Of a stretch of DNA of 64,000 nucleotides, positions 24,834 to 37,420 are shown in pieces. The stretch's first letter is position 1. Every line of letters starts with the position of its first letter. This DNA comes from Steromphala cineraria (Eukaryota > Mollusca > Gastropoda > Trochida > Trochidae). Below the pieces are notes generated by a model. That model did no database searches, had not been told where the DNA came from, and worked only from the letters and a program-made list of their open reading frames with translations. The position numbers and the translations under genes are program-made. Location of the stretch: assembly GCA_916613615.1 (NCBI GenBank), contig OU744733.1:32651939-32715938 (forward strand). The letters run 5' to 3'.

Positions 24834-25442
24834 TAATGAAAGCTTTACTTATTCGTTAAGATATGTCAAACAATCACAGGTGAGGGTTTTCACAAAAGTA
24901 GAAAACGGCTGACCTAGGAATGGCTGCAGCTTTATGAAATACTCAAATCTCTCAACTGAGAGGAAAGCGTAGTCTTTGAATACCTAGTACCAGTCCTGTG
25001 CCTAGTACCTGTTACTTCTCCGTTCCATTGTTACAGTTTGAACAGTGATGTCTCATGAAGCTTATTTCGGAATGTCGTTTTGGTTTCAGGCCATATACAA
25101 AATCTTAAGATTTGTCGTAATCGTAGTTCATGCGGATTCGATACAACGTTTCATATACTTCCCGTCCTCGAGAATTGACACTTTGACTTAACAACATACA
25201 TGTTTTCGAGGTGGCGTCCTGGGAAGCAGAATGAATAGCATTAGTATAATCCCTTTGATGTTATAATCTGTGATTTCAAAGGATTAAAACACTGGGTAAT
25301 GTGAAAAACTGAACTGCAAAATGAATTAAGGATTTTTTATAAACTAATATTGTGACTTGCGACTTGAACGGCAAAATGCATTAAGCTGCTTCCCAGGACC
25401 TAACCGTTTTCGAAATAACTTATTTGGTAGATTGGCTGACCC

Positions 25443-25521
25443 CATTCTCTCCCCACAGGGGCAGCTCAGTCATACCCGAGTAACTCTGGTATGACTGAGC
25501 TGCCTCTGTGAGGAGAGAATG
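25443..25521. mobile_element. CATTCTC-ended MITE family C, 79-bp hairpin copy
   Basis: This is a nearly perfect palindrome. The left arm CATTCTCTCCCCACAGGGGC... and the right arm are each about 34 bp, around an 11-bp loop (CGAGTAACTCT). The flanks are similar (GCTGACCC and GCCTGACC), suggesting an eroded 8-bp target duplication. It shares its termini with the 344-bp copy at 30975. Confidence 0.85.
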
Positions 25522-26686
25522 GCCTGACCCTGGATGTGTATCGTTACTGACATCGAGTGATGTTCAATATATGTGTGGTACTTATACTGACGATCACCGA
25601 TGTGTTTCTGTGTCTGAAATGTTAATAATGATGATTCTGGTAATTTGCATTGTTTATTCATTGCTTTGTTTATATATTGATGAATTTTCAATAATGCGAT
25701 CCCAATATTCCTAACTTATTTCATCCCAAGTATTACCTAGTATATTTACACGAAGACATATCACTAGTTGAACAAACTTATGGGAAGCATCCTTTTGAGT
25801 GATGGGGTAATTGAGTTTGTTGAGGACTATACAAAACCACAAATTCATCCTATTCTACATACTTTTATTCAAGTGACACTCGATAATGGATTTTGGAAAT
25901 GAATGACAACAAAAACGCGTATGATTATGGTGTTAACAAGTTTTTCAATTTCCATTGGCATTAGTTTTCTTTATGTTCAGTGGTAATAGCTTGCAAATTT
26001 GCACTTTACTTTATGATATGATTATGTTCTTCAATTGTGTTAATTTACATACGATAAGCCCATAATGGAATTATCAATCATACTTAACATCTTGAAAATG
26101 TTTGTCAGAGTCTTTTGACTCCTTGATGTGTTTCAAAGAATTGTGTTGGATGAGAGCTGGGATATAACGATCGCGGGCGATTAATTATCTAAATAGTGTT
26201 GATTATCTTGTTTCAAATATGTACGTGAAGCTTTAACACGATGTCCTTTGTATTCGAATTAACAGAGAGTTGCGTTTTAAACCAATCATTTATGAAACAT
26301 ATTTTAAGGATTTTAAATAGTTTCAAACAAAAAGACTTGGCAATCATGTGAGTGATTGATAAATGCAAAACCATTTATCATAATTTTATTTTCAGTGCAT
26401 CCATGTAAGCTAAATCACGTGTCCCGAAATAAGATGGTGCAAACCTAGTATGGCAATGGTATTCTTGTTTTCAATGTTTTAACCGAAATAGCTTTTCAAA
26501 ACCAAAGGAATGTGCTTAGGATCTAGTAATTATGTCACACTTACAAATATCATGTATTACCTGCGGCTTAGTGTCTTTTATTTTTTACAAAGGCGACTAC
26601 TATACTGAGATGTTTGACATTTAACGCTAAATCCTAACCCTTGTGGCCTTGTGCGTCTCTCTGACCCTTTAAACCTCTTACGATGG

Positions 26687-26700
26687 CCGCTAGAGGGAGC
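26687..26700 (+). promoter_or_regulatory. CTCF-like core motif (CCGCTAGAGGGAGC)
   Basis: The 14-mer fits the CTCF core consensus CCASYAGRKGGCRS at 12 of 14 positions, including the CTAGAGGG centre. CTCF and its motif are conserved across Bilateria. It lies about 22.5 kb into intron 1 in a locally GC-richer stretch (26630-26730). Confidence 0.4.
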
Positions 26701-27080
26701 CTGACCTTCACCTTGGTCTCGTCATAATACTGCTTCCGCTAAGGCTATTTGTAATGATAATATTGCTAATTATATGTTATTATGCCCTCAGATCGGTTTA
26801 TGTGCCATTCAGGCTTTGTCGTTTTGTAATTCTGGCTACTCAAGAAGTGGTTTGCAAATATTTATGAGAAAGTGAGGCGGATTTAGAGAAGGGCTATTTG
26901 AGGGATGTTTTTGGCAATCACGGTTTCCCAGCTATAAAAACATGTCTGACGTATTTTGGATAATACAAGAAAAGCTCTTTTGTACATAATCACATAATGA
27001 TAGTTTGGTAGAAATATTAATTTAATCAGAGGTGTTGTAAGGTTAATACGAGTTCATGCATCATATTAATCACATATTAA

Positions 27081-27419
27081 AGGAGCATTTGCACGCTTTT
27101 GAATATCTACATTTCAAATGTTTCACTGATAAGTGTATGTGAATGATAAATGTATTATTTTGATAGTGTCAAAACACTCATCACACAAACGAATCATCCT
27201 TAGTCAGAGAACAAATTACAAACATTCACATAAAGTCCAATCGGCGGTCATTTATATGTGAACACCCTTAATTCATTTTGTGTAAGAAAAGGAAATCTTT
27301 ACTCATCTATTTGATTTATAACTGCTTCATCTAGTGTTAATACATTGTCTTGTAATTGGATTCATTTTCATTTCCCTGGCATCACCTTTAATTTCCCCGA
27401 AACACCTGCTAGTGTCCCT
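27081..27419. mobile_element. TTAA-flanked MITE family K1, copy d (diverged)
   Basis: A 339-bp element with flanking TTAA at 27077-27080 and 27420-27423. The ends AGGAGCATTTGCACGCTTTT and CACCTGCTAGTGTCCCT are mutated versions of the family terminus. The interior aligns with copy c in the same orientation and is the most diverged of the five, so probably the oldest. Confidence 0.82.
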
Positions 27420-27715
27420 TTAAATCACATTGTAGTATTTTGACAGTTGATTTTGACGAGATTCTTTGTTGTATCTGCGTGTAGTTGATTTTTAAAGTTT
27501 TTTTCAATGTTGACGTATCTGTTGTATTTGAAGCTTTGAATTTATAGAATTCGTATCAAACCATTAACGATATTGAATAATTGACATATGTTCAAGAAAA
27601 AACACTTTCTCAAGGAAACGTATGTACAAACATCAATTTCAATGCAAAAAGAGAACATATGTCAATTTAACCAGAAACTAAAAAGCTTTTTCACCAAAAA
27701 AAAACAAAAGATAAA

Positions 27716-27900
27716 TTTGTATCTTATCAATACGGTGTCTAAACCAGGGAGCATATTTCAAACCACCTTTCTTCCAGTTACCCAGTTACACGACGTTTTC
27801 ACAAAATAAACCCAAATATAATTTTGTATCTTATCAATACGATGTCCAAACCAGGGAGCATATTTTAAACCACCTTTCTTCCAGTTACCAAGTTACATGA
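27716..27900 (+). repeat. Two-unit direct repeat, 107-bp period
   Basis: TTTGTATCTTATCAATACGG...CCAAACCAGGGAGCATATTT...CCACCTTTCTTCCAGTTACC starts at 27716 and again at 27823. Each copy is about 75 bp with a few substitutions. Its function is unknown. Confidence 0.85.
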
Positions 27901-27904
27901 CCGT

Positions 27905-30900
27905 TCTAATCACCATAAAATCTTCCCCTGTCAGACGTACCCCCGTTAACGTGTTTTACAGGTGTTCTGTAATTTGGTGAAATGAGGCAGAAGGCAGGTT
28001 CCGAGTTTTCATTATCTACTCCCAGCTTTATATCACGTTCCAAGAAAGCTGTTTGGTGTACCGGAAGCTCCTGGGAGTCTTTGAGTCGGTTCCTGGAAAC
28101 GTTTCATGTCAATCAAAGAATGGTTCCAAAAGAACATCTGGATAAATATGGTTTTGGTTTTATATCTAGTTATGATGAAATGTATATGAGGTATGGTATG
28201 CTACAGTTTATTGATGTTCGTCCTCTAACGACCAATCTGCTTTCACATCTTACTTCATTTGCAGAACTCACATAAATAAATTGCATTATTGAAGTTTCTT
28301 CGACCAAAATTACCGAAACTCATGTTCCCAATACCTGTTGTAGAACCAGATTTTTTCAGGAAACACTGTTAAATGTTTTCAATGTGTTTTTCACTTTGTT
28401 ATATCTAAATTAAGAGCTTTTTGCTCAAGAATCACATTCGAATTAACTTCTCATTAATGATTGAAAATAAACCACATATGAAAAGTCATAGTCTGTAAGT
28501 TTATGCATGTTACTCTGTGTATCGCCAGAACGTCTAAATACATCTTTAGATTATCATAGAATAAACGAATAAAATGTATATCTCATTAGTCTTTCGAGAC
28601 GATTACAAGTCTTAAAGGCACAGGTATGTTTCTGTAAATTGCCTTGTAACCTTGAAACTTTTCTGTAACGAAATGCACATGGAAGTCATTTCACAGCATA
28701 TTGGACTCATTAGGAATGGTTCTGCAAGCCGCAATTCCGTGTTTCTTTTCTTGCCTGGATCTGCCACACAGCTGTTGAGTTAAATGGGTTTCGTAACACT
28801 GATGGATTAGCTAGGTCGGTTTAAGTGAGTGTAGTTGAACAAGAGCCACTGGCTGTTGATGCTGCTTCCTGCAGTAATAACACTGATTGAAGCGAGTATC
28901 TGCAGTTCTCGTTAACGTTAACATCACGATAAGGCTCTTCAATACATCACTCCTCAAAAAGTATAAACGCATATTCTGTAAAATTAATTTTAATCAGAAT
29001 ATGATTTAATGATGTCGCGATTTGGTTTCAATGCATCATTAGTCAAAATATATATTCACATCCTTGGACTTGATAAATATCAGAATATGCTTTTACTCGA
29101 TATTAGCAAAATAGTAATTGGTTTTGTTAAGCAATGAGCGTTCCTGAGATAGTAGTCTAACAATTGGACTCTGAAATGAAAAGTTGGTCAATAAATCTAA
29201 AAAATATAAAGAATAATGTCATCCCTGGTAAGTGCTTAATGATGTTGTAGTAGTTTATTTGATCATATACCATACGGACTATGTTTGAAAAAATAACATT
29301 ATCAAAGATTTGTCAACAAAACTGATAAACCAAGGTCTCAGTGTAGACGACCTAATCAATTTCTGCCTCCCTGCCCATCTTTAACTTGTACATTATGAGT
29401 CCAAGGTTCCATGTAAGTCCAGTTACATTTTGTTTAGGAAGATGACGTCCAAATTTCTTCACCCAGAACAAACATGCACAAGTACCTTTAAATGCAGGAA
29501 AGTTATTCTCCGATTGCCTCAGGTTTCCATTAGGTAGAGGCACTTGACACTCATGATGCAACGTGTTCGTCTCGAGGCAGTCAAAACCAGGGGTTATTTA
29601 CCGAACTCTCTTCCAACCCAGACAGTTAAGTACACGTGTGATATCTCAGACACCTCAACATCGCCACCAGCAGTCGGCTTGTATCAATAGCGATAAATGA
29701 ATCTGAGTTCTCTACATTGTGCACGAGTCTACTGCTGTTAGTCTAGTACTGATTTATTTTGCACTTATTTTCTTTCCAGAGGATATCAAAGTCATTTCTT
29801 CCCACGTCCAACGTCAACGTCTTGAAGTTGGTCATATTTCGAAATTCTATTAAATCCTCTAGGGTTTCAAAATTGCAAATCAGAGAAATTATTTCATTTT
29901 TTTTAAAGAATTGTTCATATTTATTGTACAATCGTTGTTCAAGTTATTTTTCACCATCCTCTGCTAAGTGGTCATATGCATATTTCGAAATTCTGTCGAA
30001 ATCCAACAGGGATTATCATTTTCAACGAAATCCTTTTCATTATAATATCATATACCGTTCCATCTACCTGATGTATCTCTGTTTTTCAAGAAATATAGCA
30101 ATGCACAGATGTAGATGAGGGGTTTCCAGTTTTCTAAGGAGGTAGAAATGCTCATTTGGAAACAATGTTGCTATTAGCATGGCCAACTTTGATTGCAACC
30201 GGTTAGGAATCTTTTATTTCTTGCTAACATTTTGTTTCGATTTTAACATAGAAAGAACTGTAACAAGCATTAATTTCATACCATAAATCGAGAATGTATA
30301 AACCTTGTATTGTATTGAACGCCCTCTCTCATTCCAAAATGCTAACTTGAGATAACTTGCCGTCTCTTAGATACTTCACATCGCCGACAGCAGCTACTGT
30401 GATATCAATAGCAATAAATGAGACTGTGCAGATGTTGTTTAAGTCAATACCTTTTGAATAGTCTATACCTGTACCTTTATGCAACAGCAGTGATCACGTG
30501 TTACAGAAATTATTCTGTATTTTAGGACAATTTTGGATGTTAAACCAATTAAACGTTTAAATTAAACTATTACACCTTTTTATGAATAAACACAACACAG
30601 CAAGATATCAAGATACGTACGTATCTCAGATCACATTATCTACTGTAAGAAATAAATTAACATGCTGAATTGCTCAATCCCACCAAGAAATGTTGACATC
30701 GCCAACCTGCCGTGTCAAGTAGGCCTTACCATGGTTCTAAAATGTTCTTGTCTTGTTGCATGTGACCACCGCAACCGTTAACAGAGACATGTAACAGGTA
30801 CCTATAAGTATTTGATAGATGAACGATTTAGAGAGGGAAGATGACAATGGAAATTGACTAATGGTGACGCATACATGTACTGCGTGGAGTAGGAAGATGT

Positions 30901-30960
30901 TTAACAAACTGTTCCATCTTCAATGATTTCGTATGTCAAATGTTATAATTCTTTTACGAT
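27905..30960. other. Intron 1 segment without a recognised element
   Basis: Nothing with defined ends was seen. A weak local similarity exists between about 29640-29705 and 30360-30430 (both include ACATCGCC..CAGCAG and ATATCAATAGC/GTATCAATAGC), which may be an old duplication. The frame at 27982-28275 (97 codons) has no recognised family. Confidence 0.35.
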
Positions 30961-30974
30961 GTTCTAACTTAACT

Positions 30975-31318
30975 CATTCTCTCCCCACAGGGGCAGATCA
31001 AGTTATGTTGATACAGCCTCTGTTCCATTACGCCGACTTTGTGTGATAGAATGGGAGATGCCTGATTGGAGGCAATCAAAGTTAGCTGTGCAATCAGCGA
31101 CGCTGTTCTAAAATCATCATTTTGGCTACTATATTATGGTAAAAGCATTGCGATATGAACCACACTTCCCATGGGACAAGCGTTGTCATTTGATACTGAA
31201 ATTCAAATGGATTGTGGTGCCATTTTTGTCTGCCAGGGGAACCCACGGATTTCGACGTAATAGAACAGAGGCTGTATCAACATTTCATGACTAGATCTGC
31301 CTCTGTGGGGAGAGAATG
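30975..31318. mobile_element. CATTCTC-ended MITE family C, 344-bp copy with 8-bp target duplication
   Basis: The ends are CATTCTCTCCCCACAGGGGC and GCCTCTGTGGGGAGAGAATG, with subterminal inverted words such as TGATACAGCCTCTGTT / AACAGAGGCTGTATCA. It is flanked by exact 8-bp duplications, ACTTAACT (30967-30974 and 31319-31326). An 8-bp duplication fits hAT or P superfamily transposition. No transposase is encoded. Confidence 0.9.
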
Positions 31319-32987
31319 ACTTAACTTTGTACCCTAGATTAGATAAACTAGATTGAAATATGTCAACCACAGTGTTGTGAATAGACATAAGGTTTGAAGG
31401 TGTTCGTATCTTTTTATTAGTTATGACCTGAAAACAGTGATCAAACATTAAGTGGCAGGATTTCGATGCTGATTTTTAAGCCTAGTAGCAGCATTTAGAA
31501 ACATTGAAATGGAAACCTAAGTGAACACATAGAATTGTTGAAGCGCAATTTAACAATAACATAATGCACTGCACAGAAAATACACCATAGCAAATTACAA
31601 GAAGAGCCAAAAATATAACCAACATTTTTACAAACGTGGTTTTCAAAGTTAGAAGAATTGAAGGATACGTGTGTCTAAGATAATACATCGCAGTTTTAGT
31701 GACGCCGATAGACAGAATGTTAATATATTTTTGCTCTCTTGAGTAATTACATTCATGTCAAAGATTGATAGTGCCTTCCTTCAGCCTATTTTCGGCTTTA
31801 TTTACGTGCTTTGCAAACATGCGCAATCTCATTGAATAACTTCCAGTCTGTCTGTAATGAAGTTGCTTCGTGTTGGAAGCTAGTTGGAGGTCGGCTGACT
31901 CATAACCATTGTGTAATTAAGCATGAGATTCGTATCTACTGGGCCTGTCATTATTAAGCTTGATATAACCCAAATACCAGATTCCAAGCGTCCTTATGAA
32001 ATATGAAATAAATTGGTTCAATCCTTGCACGATATAGCTTTGTTTCAGCATGAATATGCAGGACTTAGGGGGATTTCGCTTGACGGGAAATTGATGTTTT
32101 GATAAAAAAAAAAGGTTAAATTGATATCATGATAACTTAAGGTACTTAAATGCGGCGACTTGAATCGATTTTCCGTTTATAGGATTTAAAGTTGTGGAAT
32201 ATTTTACAAAGTTTTATTAGCAAGACACATCACTATTGTTACGTAATGTGTTTTGCTACTTGATGGGTTTCTATATGTGCATATTAAAGGTGCAGGTGGT
32301 TTGTTTTTTTTAAATTATTTAATGTGAGATATTAAAAGCATACCTCTATAGAATGAAACCCTATCTTCATTATGCATGCAACAACAAAACGTCCAAGACC
32401 AAACAGAAATGCCAAAGTACTGTGGTGAATACATATTTAGATGCTTACACACACTTCCAAGATAGTAAAAAACCTTCTTCCTCTAGAGACTTTTTCAATC
32501 GAAGAAGCGTTTCACATAAAACAAAAAAAAACTATACCTCTGTCGTATGTTTTCTCAGGAAAGTAGGGAATATTGGGAAATTAAACTAAAGGTTGCCAAT
32601 TGCACGACTATATTTTTAAGCAATACACGAATATCTTCATAAACATGCCAAATTCTTAAGGTAATTGTTGGGCACAATAACTTTCTTAAGTAAGCTATTC
32701 TGTTACCGTATTGCCTTAATTGATTAGAATGTTTCCTTTCTCTGTCACGCAGGTACCTCAAGTTATCTGATCCTGAATCCTGATCAAACATCTGCTGTGA
32801 TAAGTGACCTAGTGGCTAAATGTGCATCACAATCTATCTTAAAAATATCAGCCAATAATAACACTTTTCACATGGAAAGCTTGCTTTTTATCACCGAGGC
32901 CTGTTCCATGATTCAGTCACCACGTATAACCGTGTTCTGTAAGAAGATCCAAAATACATATTCGGATAAATTATTACTTTATTGAAG

Positions 32988-33242
32988 CATACTGACTTAC
33001 TGACATACTAATGTACTGACGTACTGACATTCTGACGTACTGACATACTGACATACTAATGTACAGACATACTGACATATTTGACATACTGACGTACTGA
33101 CATACTATTGTACTGACATACTGACATACTAATGTACTGACATACTGACATATTTGACATACTGACGTACTGACATACTACTGTACTGACATACTGACAT
33201 ACTAATGTACTGACATACTGACGTACTGACATGCTGACATGA
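32988..33242 (+). repeat. TACTGACA decamer array with 73-bp higher-order unit
   Basis: The array is built of about 10-bp words (TACTGACATA and variants TACTGACGTA, TACTAATGTA, TATTTGACATA). The marker AATGTAC falls at 33010, 33058, 33131 and 33204, so the last units have an exact 73-bp higher-order period. Confidence 0.92.
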
Positions 33243-35035
33243 CGAGTCTAGGGAACCAGATTGTCAAGAATTAGGCTTTAAAATCTTTACTTTTGAAACA
33301 GAGTCGCTGATTGCCCAACTAAATTTCGTTGCATCGAATCAGCTTGAGCTACCTCTGTGGGTAGACTTATATTCAATCTCTGAAATGAAAATGGTATAAA
33401 ACGATGATCTTATTTGAAATAGAAAAGGAGCCTCCTACAGTTTACTGCAGATATAGACTTGCGAGATTATGTTCAGGACAAAACTGTTATTAACAACAGT
33501 CTTGGTGTTAGATTTCATTTCATTTGGGAGAAAATAGTCATGTTGAAGACATAACAATTGTCACATTACATCGATGTGTATTAATCAAACCGTGGCTTCA
33601 CTGTAAGGTGTGAACTCTGGTGCATTGCTCTTCTTCACGTTTGATGGAAAACAGAAGCCCTGTGTATTTACCTCTAGACCACACTATAGATATGCTTGTT
33701 TACAGCTGGTGCAGGTGGTTTATCATATATAAGTAATTGCCCCGGCTTGTTATGCCACACAGGTAGCATTTGCAGCAGTTCTGATTAGGGGCTTATTGGA
33801 AACGGGATGCTCTGCCAAAATATTTGGTCATGGTTAACTGGAATTGAGGAATCTATGTATTAGAAGTAAATGTATCTTGCTTTCTTCAAGTAGTATTTAT
33901 GACTTTCCTTAAACAAAATGATTCAAACCAGATTATTCATTATCCCTCGGAAGGAAGATTTGTTCACAGGATCTTTTCTAATATTATGAGAAAATTAAAC
34001 TTTAATATTTACATTTTACAATCTGGCATTATGATCGTCGATCCTATTGTACAAAAATGAAATTTAGTTCAAGTTCACTTTGAACATTAGGTGCAGTTGA
34101 GTAGAAGCTCCTGATGATAATCCATATGAACTACTAGGCCCAGAAAAGGGTCGAGTGTTCCACAAGGACAAGGAGAATTTATGTGAGGTCGGTTGCTTGA
34201 TGCAAAGGAATGAAATTCTGTAATGCTGTGCTATCATTTTCATAATCCTCCTTTATGCAATTGTATGAAAACGTTATTTCAGATATCCAGTGATAAGAAT
34301 GATTCCGAGTTTCTTTACAGTTATCAATTTTGAAATATTGACATGGTTAATAGATAAAGAATAGACATTCATGTAAAGTTTTACATTTCGTATCAAGTGT
34401 CTTTCAACACGCCTCTGAATTTCTGTTATGTAATTAACTATTCTGGTGTAGACATAAAATCGGATTCATTTCTATATTAGTTCTAGAGAAAACTGAAAAA
34501 TAAGACCTTAAGGACATTCAGAGTTCTGCGTGATGAATTCTGAAATAAAACCCTCAAGCTCTCTTCGATGTTGCTTGGTTATTGTCATAGTTTTTCCGAC
34601 AGTTCCAGAGAGCATATTGACATAACAGTTGTCGTGCGTTATAACAAACTGATAACATATGGCGATAGGAGTTCACAAGGAACCTGATGTTGATTTTTCA
34701 GTTAATGATAATTGATCAATTCTATTTTATGTGCAAATCCTGTGATTAATTTCTGATTTATTAACAACTTAAACGCTTTGTCACGAGTTTGTGTAAATTA
34801 TAGCTTTAATGATTTTTAGCGTGACTTATAAATTGTTTTCACGTAAAAGCATGTTGAGTAATCGAGAAGAAATCCCGAGTGGATTATTATGAGATTCTTT
34901 ATTATTCACTTTGCTTGACTTTATATAATTCAAACATCGCGTTTCGAAAAATCTTCTTTCTGGTCAAGCTTGCCCTTCATCAAATGTTTATTAACAATAA
35001 AACCATTAAGAAACACATAAATTCATATAATCGTT

Positions 35036-35350
35036 AGCTCATCAATGCATTTATCTACTCATCAATCCATCTTTTTATCAACTTATACTTCCATCTATTT
35101 GTTAATACATTCACTCGTCAAACTACCAATTTAAGCATTTATGAACCAATCAATCAAACCATATAGTTGTCAAACTACCAATCATTGCATTTATCATTCT
35201 TTCAATCCACTCAATCGTCAAACCATCAATCCATCTTTTTTTAACCAAAATGACACTTTATCAGTTCTTGCGCTCACCAAACCATAAACACATGTACTTC
35301 CATTTGCAAAAAAAACCCATCAATCCATCCATTTGTAAAACCGCCAATAT
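35036..35350 (+). repeat. Degenerate TCAATCCATC-rich simple repeat
   Basis: Irregular recurrence of CATCAATCCATC / CATTTATC / AAACCATCAAT words. It looks like an old, decayed 4-12 bp tandem repeat. Confidence 0.6.
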
Positions 35351-35790
35351 CTAAACTGATTGGCATACAATTCCGTGGACTCGACAAAACAGCATCTCAG
35401 TACAACTACACGATAAAATACAATACGCACTTGTTGTGGAACATTCCAGCATCCATGCGATGGATGTTACACATGTTTAGGATCTCTGCTCAGTTTTTAA
35501 GACAAGCGTGTCACCTAATTACCCCAATTTATTTCATTTTAGCGTTCGCTTGTGGGAGTGGAAGCCATTATAACATGTTGATGTCAAAGCAATAATGACA
35601 TGACCTTTCAAAGTCAAATGTGGAGGTTGAAGGGCGACTATGTGGTCACAATTTGGGGCTATATTAATCATCCATTCAACATTACATTCTTTGACAAAAC
35701 GTACGACGAATGGACCTAAACACCTCAAGCACGTTTTGACCTTCTCTAGACGTGATAGCTTGTAGAAATGTTAGTAGTGGGTGTGCTCTG

Positions 35791-36552
35791 TATATAACAA
35801 TGTCCAACATAGTTGCTAGACTTTCTCTTTAACTCGTAATGCATTATTTTATCTTCACCTTTGTCCATCAGATATTGTAATTGACCCTAGGAGTATTGGT
35901 TCGTGTGTTGTAAGTATAACAATGTCCAACAAAGTTGCTAGACTTTCTCCTTAACTCGTAATGCATTATTTTATCTTCACCTTTATCAATCAGATATTGT
36001 AATTGACCATAGAAGTATTGGTTCGTGTGTTGTAAGTATAACAATGTCCAACATAGTTGCTAGACTTTCTCTTTAACTCGTAATGCATTATTTTATCTTC
36101 ACCTTTATCCATCAGATATTGTAATTGACCATAGAAGTATTGGTTCGTGTGTTGTAAATATAACAATGTCCAACATAGTTGCTAGACTTTCTCTTTAACT
36201 CGCAATGCATTATTTTATCTTCACCTTTATACATCAGATATTGTAATTGACCATAGAAGTATTGGTTCGTGTGTTGTAAGTATAACAATGTCTAACATAG
36301 TTGCTAGACTTTCTCTTTAACTCATAATGCATTATATTATCTTCACCTTTATCCATCAGATATCGAATTGACCATAGAAGTATTGGTTCGTGTGTTGTAA
36401 GTATAACAATGTCCAACAAAGTTGCTAGACCTTCTCTTCAACTCGTAATGCATTATTTTATCTTCACCTTTATCCATCAGATATTGTAATTAACCATAGA
36501 AGTATTGGTTCGTGTGTTGTAAGTATAACAATGACAAACAAAGTTGCTAGAT
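35791..36552 (+). repeat. 122-bp satellite-like tandem array (about 6 units)
   Basis: The marker ACAATGTCCAAC (or variant) begins at 35797, 35919, 36041, 36163, 36285, 36406 and 36528, giving spacings of 122, 122, 122, 122, 121 and 122 bp. Units differ by only a few bases, so the array is young or homogenised. The last unit is partial. A 61-codon minus-strand frame inside it is a by-product. Confidence 0.95.
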
Positions 36553-36907
36553 ATTTGCGTTGTTCTTTTTACCTCATTGATTTCACCTTAACCTTTTATT
36601 TATCTTATTGAAAGACATCCTGATGATTTGTTAAGCCACTGTCACATTTTATCAATAATTTTTTATGGAAGATAACGTGTAAATTGCAGAAATTGCAAAA
36701 GTGAGACAATGACCTTAAGGGATGCAGAAATATGATTGCTTTTTATATGAATGACTTTTTCGACTGTGAAGTCGAACTTCCGGACGCTTTCTGCCCAATG
36801 TAGAACTATTGTTATCAATGATTATAACCCATGTGTAGGAAAATAGCCTGACCTCGTAGTTTAAGAAAAGCAGGCCGTGTTCTGGACATTTTGAAAATAA
36901 TAAGAAA

Positions 36908-37012
36908 GAATAGAGTCGGTAATAAAGACATAATTACTAATATGACTGTTACGAACTCGTGCAATTTAGTATAACCCTTGCTCTCGCTCGGTTAATACAA
37001 AAGTCACACTTA
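36908..37012. repeat. Palindrome-type interspersed repeat, copy 2 (partial)
   Basis: This matches the right part of the element at 1612-1918: GAATAGAGTCGGTAATAAAG..., then CGTGCAATTTAGTATAACCC and TTGCTCTCGCTCGGTTAATAC. The left part is missing. Confidence 0.6.
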
Positions 37013-37149
37013 TTCCGTTGAAGTCATTGTTCACACTTACTCAGATTAATCTTAATTTGAAGTTCTTATCATCGCAAATGGCGACACATTCTTGTGTTTT
37101 CAAACAGTATGTTACGTTAGCCGAAAATTTAAAACAATTTAAATGTACG

Positions 37150-37420
37150 AAGTGAGTTATGCAAGAGACATGGGTTGAGAAACCTGTGGTGTCACCCTGG
37201 GTAAGTGACTTAGTTCGAAGCGTGCCTCTGTCCACCCAGCAGTAAATGGGTACCTGGTATAATACGATGGTAGTCTGACCTCGAGCGCCTGACAGGCGAC
37301 CGGTTGTATTCTCCTTAGGGAGTGTTCTGTACTAATGTCACTCAGCGCTTTGAGCATGCAATGTGCATGGATATATGCGCTATATAAATGGACTATTTTT
37401 ATTATTATTATTATTATATT
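37150..37420 (+). mobile_element. MetaSINE (5' part degenerate)
   Basis: The central region CACCCTGGGTAAGTGACTTA...CACCCAGCAGTAAATGGG-TACCTGG (core 37231-37259) is the Meta domain shared by MetaSINEs across animals, abundant in molluscs. It is followed by a unique segment and the 3' tail AGCGCTTTGAGCATG...GGATATATGCGCTATATAAA, ending in a (TTA)n run. The tail matches the LINE 3' end at 10556-10631. The tRNA-like head is not clearly recognisable here. Confidence 0.82.

Noticed and set aside
27982..28275. 97-codon ATG-started frame in intron 1
   Set aside because: No recognisable family, no flanking splice or promoter signal, and no duplicate elsewhere in the window.
29743..30118. Opposed frames (119 codons + strand, 62 codons - strand)
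   Set aside because: The Lys/Asn/Phe/Ile-rich translation reflects base composition. No LINE or transposase motif could be confirmed in either strand.
33000..33240. Possible CRISPR-like array of regularly spaced repeats
   Set aside because: There are no unique spacers. It is a simple decamer tandem repeat in an animal intron.
36234..36419. 61-codon frame with internal similarity
   Set aside because: It is a by-product of the 122-bp tandem array.
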